Shown: positions 1-10,000 of the stretch, one piece after another
Layout of the letters: each line of letters opens with the position of its first letter
Position numbering within the stretch: position 1 is the stretch's first letter
Source of the DNA: Antilocapra americana
Taxonomy: Eukaryota; Chordata; Mammalia; Artiodactyla; Antilocapridae
Direction: 5' to 3'
NCBI GenBank assembly: GCA_007570785.1
Contig: ML660204.1
Span: 124,001 to 188,000 of the forward strand
DNA length: 64,000 bases
Notes under the pieces: generated by a model
What the model saw: only the letters and a program-made list of their open reading frames with translations
Databases searched by the model: none
Told to the model about the DNA's origin: nothing
Translations under genes and position numbers: made by a program

Positions 1-724
1 TTTAGAAATGGAGTGGTAGCGGAGCCCTGCAGGTAGAGGTGGAGGGGGGGATGGTGGGGGCAGTTGCAGCCTGAGGGGCTGGCAGGGATCAGGTGGGCAC
101 CTGTGCCTATGGCCCAGGGCAGTCAGATCTCAGAGTCCCCTGGGAATACTCCTGCATCCTGCATCCTGCATCCAGGGGAGGGACAGAGAGGCCCCAGGCC
201 CCAGGCCAAGATGAGAGCGCTGGGCCTGGAGAACAGAGGCCTAGACAGAGGACTTGCTTCCAGGGACAATGCATTTTTGGAGCCTGGGCTTTGCGAATTG
301 TAAAGTGCTGTGCATGTGTAAGGAAAGATTGTCATCAACCTCACTATCTCAGTTATTATGATTATCATGAGGCCTAGTCACCAGAGGTGTGGAGAAACTA
401 GAGAAATAGCTCGTCCATATGAATAACAAAGCATCTGACCACTTTCAAGGACAGGTATCTCCATGGCCCGCCTCTGGGGCTGATAACTCAGAAGTCTGGA
501 CTCCACCTCTGCAGCGGGTTTATCTCAGGGGCCAGGTTTTGAGCAGGGGCAGTGGAAGATGCCTGCTTTGGAGCTGATTCTCTGAGCCCCAGTTGCCTCA
601 TCTGTAAAATGGGCTAAGACCACCCCTTCCCAGCAGGTTCCAGAGGCAAGGAAGAAGTTGGCAAAACACCTGCAATTCAATTGCCTCTCAATAAATAATG
701 GAGTTTCTGCCAGTCCCTAATTCT

Positions 725-895
725 TTTTTTTTTTTTTTCAGTCTTTATTGAATTTGTTACAACACTGCTTCTATTTTACATCTGGTTTTTAGGCCATGAG
801 GCATGTGGGATCTTAGTGACTCAAACAGGGATTGAACTCACATCCCCTGCATTAGAAGGTGAAGTCTTAACCACTGGATCACTAGTGAAGTCCCC
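725..895 (-). mobile_element. CHR-type tRNA-derived SINE
   Basis: Starts with a T run (the A tail, seen in reverse). It then shows the CHR landmarks 'ggcatgtgggatctta', 'gggattgaactc' and 'taaccactgga'. Flanked by target-site duplications of ccctaattctt (about 715 and 894). Lies in BPIFB3 intron 11. Confidence 0.8.
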
Positions 896-938
896 CTAAT
901 TCTTGTTCATAAGGATAACACCCAGGATCCCACGTTAC

Positions 939-1006
939 CGTTCCAGGGATAGTGAGATGTGCAGCTTGGTAGCCGAGGGAGCCAGCTGGGCATTTAAAGT
1001 CATCAC
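939..1006 (-). CDS. BPIFB3: BPIFB3 coding exon 11, last exon in window
   Basis: 68 nt, the exact length of exon 11 in BPIFB2 and BPIFB6. Encodes [19 protein letters not shown] and SLER, closely matching the human protein. Acceptor atgcag; the donor is a weaker gtaacg. Exon 12 was not found in 1-938, so intron 11 is longer than 938 bp and the rest of the gene is outside. Confidence 0.9.
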
Positions 1007-4000
1007 CTGCATGAGAAGAGCAGGCGGAGATTATGCCAAATTCAGCAAAAGGAGCTTGACAGGTCTGCTTGGTCAACAGGTGACTTCAGCCACTACCCCT
1101 TGCTGAGGCCCTACTGTGTATTAGTGTCCATGCTGGGCTACAAGGAGGTCACTTGAAGGTCCTGGCACTCAGGAACCAGGGTACTGAGGGCTATCAGTGT
1201 TGGGTGCAAGGGAGTCCTGGGGCAGCAGGAGCTTGGACAGACCCTCAATCCCGCCTGCAGCGGGTGAGGGAAGGCATTGCCCACGAGGTGACCCCTGTGC
1301 TGAATCCTGGAAGACGAGGAGTTAGCCAAGGGAAGGGGAGAAACATGGTGGTCCCTGCACAAACCAAGGCAAGGTGGGGGAACCTGGCAGCCCTGAGCAA
1401 CTGGCTTAGCGTGCAAGGCTGGGAAAAGCAGGAGAGTGAGGCCAGGGGCGGGGGACGGGGCAAGGAATGGTGTCTGGCCATGTAGGGCCAGGGCAGAGAG
1501 CAAGCAGGGTAGGGACTGCCTCTGCCCAGATGTATGGCTGGGGAAACCAGCAGAGATGGGGTGGAGGGGAGCAGACTGGAAGTAGGGGGCCACAGGGAGC
1601 TAGAGGGTCATCCAAGAGATATCTAAGCACAGAGAGGCTAAGAGGCAGGGACAATTCCTGAGATCCTGAGGAAGCACCCAGGACACATGTGTGATGAGGG
1701 AGTAGATGGAAGTCCAAACACTCAGGTGATGACAGTGGAGGAGGGCTTCCTGTGCTGTGGCCCGTGGGGCCCCCCACCCCAAGATCCACAGCCTGGAGTG
1801 GGTCAGCGCTACTCAGAACCCCAGTGCCAGCTCCCACCCCTCAGCCGCTCACCCCATTCAGCTGGAATAAGGCTTCATGGGCCCTTTTAGGGAAGTAGGA
1901 CAGCACATGGATGGTAGTTGGGATGGAGACCGTGGCCTTGTGGTTCTGAAGCGTGACCGTGGGTGCTTCCTTCACCCGCAAGGCGAGCAGGAGCTGCTGG
2001 CCTGGGGGCAGCTTCCGCAGGGCCTAGAGAGAAGCAAGGGCAGAGCAGGGGGCACAGGGGCATCTTAGATGCCCCACTAATAGAATCAGTCAGTAAGTCA
2101 GTCAACAAACACTCATTGAGCACCTAGCGGGAACTGGTACTGAGCTGGGAGCTGTGGTAACAGCGTAAACCAGACAGGTCTGGTCTCAGCCCCTTTAAGG
2201 CTGACATTATGGAACAGCCCAATCAGAGTCAAAATCGCCCCTAGGACACACTTTATTACATAATGTAAAAAAAGAAAAGAAAAAAATCGTCTTATGCCCA
2301 TAGTCCCTGCATGGTCCACCCTCTGCCCTCCCGCCACTGGCCCCTATTCTCGTCTCCCTTAGACTCACTGACTACTTTCCTCCAAGCAGCCAGGCTCCTA
2401 CCTCAGGGCCTTTGCACTTGCTGTTCCCTCTGCTGGAAATGTCTTCTCCAGACACCCTCATGGTTCCCTCCCTCCCCTCTTTCAGCCTTGCGCTCACATG
2501 TCACCTCCTCGGTGAGGCCTTTTGCAGGGTACCCTCCACCTTCTGACACTGCATATATTCTGGTTATTTATTTGTCCAATATCTGTCCCTCCCATCACAA
2601 TGGCAGCTCCTGGAACACAGAGACGTCTATCTACTTTTCACTGTCTGCCCCTTGCACATGCCCAGCGCCTAGCACAGGGCCGGTATATAATTCAGATTCC
2701 CACAGCTGGAAAGAAGCTGTTCAGCCCCAGTTGGAGGAATGGGAAAACTGAGGGCCAGGCCCTGTAGTCACATACTGACTGATGCCCCCTAGTCAAATCT
2801 CTCTGAATCTTCTCCTTTCTCTTCCTTTTCCAAGGTCACTGACCTGCGTCTTCTCTCTGAGGACAAGAACACTGAGACTAAGACGAAATAAGGCAGTTGG
2901 AGGGAGGGAGCTAAAGTCATTTGGAAAGAAACTCCTGTCCTCTGCTTGACAGAGGAGCAACAGACCGAGGACAAACGCCCAGTTGACTTCTGATGCAGTT
3001 AAACCCTGGTCCTTTCCTCCCCAAGCAAAATCTACTATCAGGAAAGGATATGGTGTTAGTCAATCACACTTCAGTGTAAATTGGAACTCAACATTCAGTT
3101 GTGGCTGTCTGTAGAGCTGTATCGAGAAAGATTCTGGAGTCCATTCAGAGTAATCAGGAAAGACCTCCCATGAATAAAGTCCATGAGAGGGTCACTCACC
3201 TCAGGGACCAAAGCTGCCAGGTCTGTAGTCATCAGTGGGACATTGCTGGGAACCTGGACCAAATGGCAGGGGGGATAAACACAGAGCTGAGACAGGGATC
3301 CCTCAGCGCAGACAAAATAGCTTCCTCCCACCCAACCACATACATGCATCTCCACAGACACACACGTTCCTTCTAGTAACCAACGATGAGTGCTTACTAC
3401 ACGCCAGATGCATGCTAAGGGCTTTCTGAGCCTTCACTCATTCCACCTCCATAATGCTCCAGGAAGTGGGTGCTATGATTACTCCCATTTTATAGATGAA
3501 AAACTTGAAGTTCCTGTCCAGTCTCATAAGCTGGTAAATGGTGGCACCAGGCTTTGACCTGGGCAGGCTAATTCTAGAACTTTTAAACTGCCCTACCAAT
3601 TTGAAGGCTCAGGAATCTGACCCCACATATTTTTGCTTTTTACCCCAAGATATTCTCAAACACCATAAATTTGTTTCCATCATTTACAAATCAGGACATT
3701 TCATATAAATTTACAGTTTCTAACTTAAAAAAATTGGAAAATCTGGTCACATCTGGCTCCCCACTCAAGGCCTTATTCCAACCACCCCATAGGCCTTCAG
3801 CGTGCTCTTTGGACCCCACATGTAGGAAGTGAGTGATCAATCCCTGCTCCCTTGGGCTGAGCTGCAGGTGAGGGACCCAGGTGGCTCAGAGCTCACTGCC
3901 TTTGCACAGGGCTGAGACCAAGAAAATGTCTCTGGGGAAGGCTTCTGGGCTGGAGCTTCCAGACATCCATGAGGGTAAGAGAGGGGCCAGAAGAGAAACA

Positions 4001-7000
4001 GACATCTCTGAAACTTCAGAATAAATTTCCAATGTCCAAATGTCATGAAGAGCGTAGCCAGTGACATCATTGACTTCCCCAAGTCCTAACCCCATCAAAG
4101 TGCCACCCAAGGAGGACCACACATCCCAGGTGACCGCGCCTCTGTACCTCTTTAACACTGTGTTTGGGCTCTATATACCTTTGGTATAGTCCAACCCAAG
4201 TTTTCTTCTCTTCAACTCAAATATGCTCTTGAGAAAGTAGTGGGAATGTTAGCCATTCACACTTTAGTAAAAATTGAGCACTGACTCTACAAGAGCTCAA
4301 CTGGTGCAGGGATAGAAAACTGGCTACACTTCACAAGCCAATTTTGACCAATTCAAAGTAACTTCCTGAATGTCATGTTGAGAAGGACTCAGAAGTCCCA
4401 ATCAGGTTTAGCCAAGTAGAGGCCATTATCAATTAGCAATGTCTGCCGCAAAGACAAGCATGGGCATGTACCTGATATAAACCTGTCCAAGTCTCTCTGA
4501 TTATAAGAAGAAGGCTGATCAGGGTTGAACAGTGATGAGGTTCAGCTACGTTACAACTAGCATCGCTAAAACCCAGCAGGGCAGGTTGCCACACTTACCA
4601 GCTCAGGGGTGATGTCCAGGTCAAGGGCACCACTGGTCTGCAGGAGCCCAAACATGGTGTTAAAGAGGAACAGAGGCACAGTCACCTGGGATGTGTGGTC
4701 CTCCTTGGGTGGCACCTTGATGGGGTTGCGGGGCTTGGGGAAGTCAATGATGTCACCAGCTACGCTCTTCACAATGGGCTGCAGAGGTGGGAGACAGGGT
4801 GCAGCAGGGTCTCAGGGCAGCTCACTCACCTGGCTCTGACTCAGCATCCCCTTCCTGGCCTCCACTGGGACCTCACCCAACCCAAGTGGTGGGCAGGGCC
4901 TTGGTGGGCACTTACGTTGACATCCAGCTCTATGTACTGGTTGGAGATGAGAGGCAGTGTGGCCAGAGTGAATTCCACGGACCCAAGAGCCCCAAGGGGC
5001 ACCAGGCCTGGATGAGGAGAAGAGGAAGGAGAAAGGCCCCATGAGCCCAGGCCCGACTTCTATTTATTGAGCGCCTGCTGAATGCCTAGCACTCTAATGA
5101 GAATTCACCTGGGCATTACTGTCTTCCTCATTTTCCAGATATGGAAACTGAGGCTTTAATAGAGGAAGTCACTAGCCCCAAGCCACATAAGCCACAGAGT
5201 AGCAAAGCCAAGGTTCCTGTTTTCCAGAGCTGGTGCCACTAACCACATCATTGCCCTGCCTATCTCATATAACACCACATACAGAGATACATCTGCCCCT
5301 AGGTTTTCTATCCTAATCCTAGTTAAGCATTTTATACATTTTCCAAAGCCCATTTGTGAATACAAAAGGCATCCATGTCTCCATAAGGCTCAGAGAAGCT
5401 GGGGGCCACTGTGGCTGAGGAGCCCTGGGTTCCTTATGTAAGCTCTGCACCTCAGTCATCTTGTCTGTCCAGATAATAATAATATCTGCCTCACACTTCT
5501 GACAGTGCCAGACACCCCATCAGTGCTCAGTGAGTGGCCTGAAGCCCCGATAGGTGGAGAGCTGGCTGGCTTCGCATCTCCTCACCCTGTTGAACTGCCC
5601 TCAGCCCAGAACTCCACCCTTAGGCCTCCTCATCGTGGCGGCCTCATCAGTCTGAGGAAGACGTGAAAGGTCCCAGAATTCTGCCCTGTCCTCTTCCCTG
5701 GTACCCCACCCATTGGGGTAATGGGGTGGAGAGGGAAGAGCAGGTACAGAGGAGGAGCAAGGCAGACCCCAACTTACCCAGCACGGCCCCCAGGAGCTCA
5801 TTCACCACGCCCAGCACACTGTCTACCACGGGGCACAGCTGGGTCCAGAGGAGACAGGAGTTAACAGGAGCATAAGAGGGGGCCCCAGCCTGGTGCAGGG
5901 AATGCCTGTATTTTCTTTATTTACTTTGGGGTCAGAGGGCAGAGTGGGTGGTGCAGAGGGCCACTTACATGGGCCCCCTCAGAACACCTTGGTGGATGCT
6001 GAGGGGACAGGGGGACACATTTCAGAGGTTCGCTGGGGCATGGGGACAAGGCCCTCCCTGGAGGAAACAAATGGCTATTTTCTCCAAGGTCTAAGGCCCC
6101 TCCTGCCATCCAGGTGGATGCCCAGAGACCTACAATCCGGATCCCACAGAGCAGTACATCCTCCCCTCCACCTAGAGTCAGGCCTGGCCTGGGGCATCCG
6201 CTGTGCACACCGTCCTGGGTTTCCTGAAAACCCCTGGGCTGTGACAACAGGGAACAAGCAGTTTGGCTTCCAGAATCCTGAGTCTGGGAATCACAGAATC
6301 TGAGTCCATGACAGCAAGAATCCCAAAGGTGGCCGGGCCCAGCCCCTTCTCTCACTCAGCCCCTTTATTCTACAGCTGGGGCCAGAGGAGAGAGGCGACT
6401 TGTCCAAGGTCACAGTTGTTCTCAGAAAGACAAGAGAGGGACACCTTTTCATTTAGACTTGGAGTTCCTAATTCCAGGGCTCCTGGGGTCAGGCACATCA
6501 CAGATACGAGAGGAGACCAGAGGGGCTGTGATGGGAGGGGGTGAGCAGCCCCTTGGAGAGGAGCCTGCAGGAAGGACGTACGTGTAGCTAGGATGGCTGA
6601 TTGCACAAGAGAAGCCAGAAATCAGATTGCTGAGATGAGCCTCCAGTTTCTAACTGCCAGTGATAACCTCTTATTTTTAAAACCTCTTTGAATCACATAA
6701 ATCCTGTCTTGCAGCCAATGGTCTGGAGACCCCATTTACTGGCTATGACTTAAATATAGCCACACTCCTTGTTGAAATAGACCTGAGATGAGCCTGGGCT
6801 GCTGGGAGCTTCCCTTCTCCCCCTGAGTAGCTTTTCTGATCGGATTCCTGAAGCCCAGGGCAGTTTTATCAACATCAGTCTCCCACACCCTTGCCACCTC
6901 CCTGGGTGTTCTTAACAAGGACTCACAAGAGAGGTCCTGCCAGGGCTGGCGATCAGAAAGCCTGACTACTCTTTGCTGGCTGTGTGACCTCAGCAAGCCG

Positions 7001-10000
7001 CTCCCCTCTCCATCGTTAACAAAATGGAGCTTTGGCCAGACCAGCTTAAGTGTGGTTCAAGGGACGGTGGGGGCCGGCAGGAGCATCCTGAAGCAGTTTC
7101 ATCATTTTGTGTTTAATGTTGCATGATGTCTTAATATATGGGCTTCCCTGGTGGCTCAGCAGTGAAGAATCTGCCTGCAATGCAGGAGATGTGGGTTCCA
7201 TCCCTGGGGTGGGAAGATCCCCTGTCGGAGGAAACAGCAACCCACTCCAGCATTCTTGCCTGGAAAATCCCATGGACATAGGAGCCTGGCAGGCTATAAT
7301 CCATGGAATCACAAAGAGTCAGACATGACTGAGCAACTGAACACACATACACACACACGCACATCTTAATTTATATAAATGTGTGATCTTCTAGACATGT
7401 TTGCTAAGCACAGGGCTTTGTTTAAAATCATTGAGTGACCCAATTTTAATTCAAATCTAGTTTAAAGAAAAGTATAAAGTCAGTAACAATACAGGTGGCA
7501 AAGACAGAGCAGGGGTTAAGAAAGGGACTTGGATCAGGGAGCAAGTCACCGGAAGCTGTAAAATTAGAGTTCAGAGGTCTGGGGACAGACTGTGCCAGCC
7601 TACCTACAGACTGGCAGGCGGCACCTGGGAGGCCCATGGGCAGGTCAGGATGGAATTACCTGATGGGCGTGGAAGGAAAGACCAGCCTAATCCTACCTGG
7701 CGCCCAGATTAACTCAAAGCCGGGGAGGAGGGGCACAGCCCAGGGCAGGGGGTGTGCCTGGTCTGTGGCCCCACTCACCAATTCTGGAAGCACCTTGAAG
7801 AGTGTGTGTTCCACGACCCCAAAGAGTGGTGCAGGCAGCAACCTGGGCAGAATGAGAAGCGTGAAGGTGTGGCCACCAAGAGGGATGGCGCCAACCCGGA
7901 TGACGGGGCAGCGTGGGCATTGGGGGCTCAGGACCTCACCCGTCTCCTCTCCTGGTGGGCTTGACTGGGACTTAGGGAGCTGTGTTTAACTCTTGGCTCT
8001 GCCTCACCACAGGGCCCAGAGAAGGATTTCAGTTCCCCATCCATACAGTGCCTGCTTTAGAGAGAGCTGCTGCCACTGAGATCAAATTGGGGCGTACACA
8101 TGTCTAGTGCTCAATAAATGCCTCCCCCAATAAGTATAGACAAATGACATTTGGGTCAACAACAGCACCTGGCTTAGGGTGAGGGTTCAGTAAGTATTTG
8201 TTGAATGAATGTCTGAGGGGGTGGCCTGAGGATGTGCATGGTGAAGGACTTAGGTCTGTTTGGAGATGATGGGTGTACGGGGGAGAGTGGCAACCACAGA
8301 ATCACAACCACAGGACACCAGCACCCTCCTGAGCTCCATTGCCTCCAAGCCACCTCTAGCCCAGAGGAGCAGGATGGAGCCACTGGGATTTAAGGAGCCC
8401 AAGACCCTGCCTAGAAGCCCCTTATTAAGGCTCTTCTGCAGACAAAACCAACCCTGATTCACCCTATTCTTGGGCAATAACACAGAGCTGTCTGATCACC
8501 CATCACTGCACAGGGACCATCCGGCAAAGGTGGGGTGTAGGTGTGGGATTTGGTCTGGAAAGGAGAGACCAATAGGGCCTGACTCAAAGTTGGGGTCGGG
8601 GGGGCGGACAGCAGATGCCACTCAGTTTCTAGCGGGTGCAGAGTGCTGCAATAAAGCCTTGGACCTGAGTCCAGAGAGCAGTTTAGCCCCACACTTGCTG
8701 CAGTGTGGGTGTGTGACCTTGGGCAAATCTCTAGCCCTCTTGGGCTTCAGTTACCCTGTGGAGGAAGGGTCACTGTGTCCTGAGCAGCTGGATTAAGAGA
8801 TGGATATAAAGGTGCCAGAGCCTTCCAGATCACTAAATTTAGGTGCTCATTATACAGATAGGGCCACGGAAACCCAGATAAGGGACGGGGATCCCCTGGG
8901 GTCACACAGCAAGTCAGCGGCTGAACTGGGTCTCTGACATGCTACAAGCAGGGACTGAATTCCCCACAGATGGAGGGACCCCTGTTGGCCTCTATTCTAC
9001 CTGGAAGAAGGGGAGAGTTGGGGTAGGCTCTCCAGGGCTGGAGAAATGGGACGCTCAGGAGCGGGTGTTGCAAGCAGTGGGCTGGACCAGTTTCTGGCCG
9101 TGGTGGGCCTCAGTCAACAAGTCTGTGCAACGGGCTGATGCGGCGAGAGGGGCAGAGGTGGGGTGAGCTCAAGCCCTGCCCAGCTGGCCGCTCCCAGGAG
9201 ACCCAGGAGACCCAGGAGACCCAGGTGCGCGCACGCACAGGCGATGAACCCCATCAGGTCTGGACGCCGGGAGCCGCCCAACTAGGGCTCCAGCCCGCGG
9301 ACTCACCCCGTGAGCAGGCTGATGTGTCCCAGGAGCGTGCTGCAACGCTTGAGGATAAGGACGGGCGTGCCCCGCACGCTCACGCCCAGCGCCACCCGAG
9401 ACGACACGTTCACCTCAGCGGCCAGCTGCAGGAAGCCCCCCAGAGGGCTACGAGACCAGAAACTGGGGGCATGACCAGGCGGCCAAGGACCCACCCACCA
9501 GGGCCTCAGCCGCGCCCATTCTGGGGCAGCAGAATAGGGCTCTGATGGGCTGCGAATGGGGTAACCTTGAGAGGGGTCTAGTCCTCACCCCTCCTCTCCC
9601 CCCAGCTCCCTGCCCTTTCGCATGCCCCTGTGCCCCCTCCCTCACCCCCACCAGTGACCTCTCTTAGGGAGAGAGATGGAAGTCCCTGGACATCCGTGGG
9701 ATGGAGATCCCTGGAGAGGAGTGGAGAGGTAGGATCCAGGGAGGGAATAAGAAAGCAGGAGTCCCTTGGGAAGGAAGTAGGTTGGGAGGAAATAGGGGTT
9801 GAGGAGGGTGAGCCTGCGGAGACAGTATGGTAATGGGTTCCCAATGGGGTAGGGTGGGGAGCAGTAGGGTAGAGGCCCAGGGGCACACTCACCCGGAGCC
9901 ATGCAGGCCCACCTTGGTGTGCAGGTTCAGCTGCACCCCAAACCCTGGCAGCAGCTTCACAGACACCTTTGGCAGTGTAACTTCCTCCACCTTCAGCCTG

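Noticed and set aside
1..938. Search for BPIFB3 exon 12
   Set aside because: No 46-bp exon with matching peptide and splice sites was seen; the remaining exons are placed outside the window.
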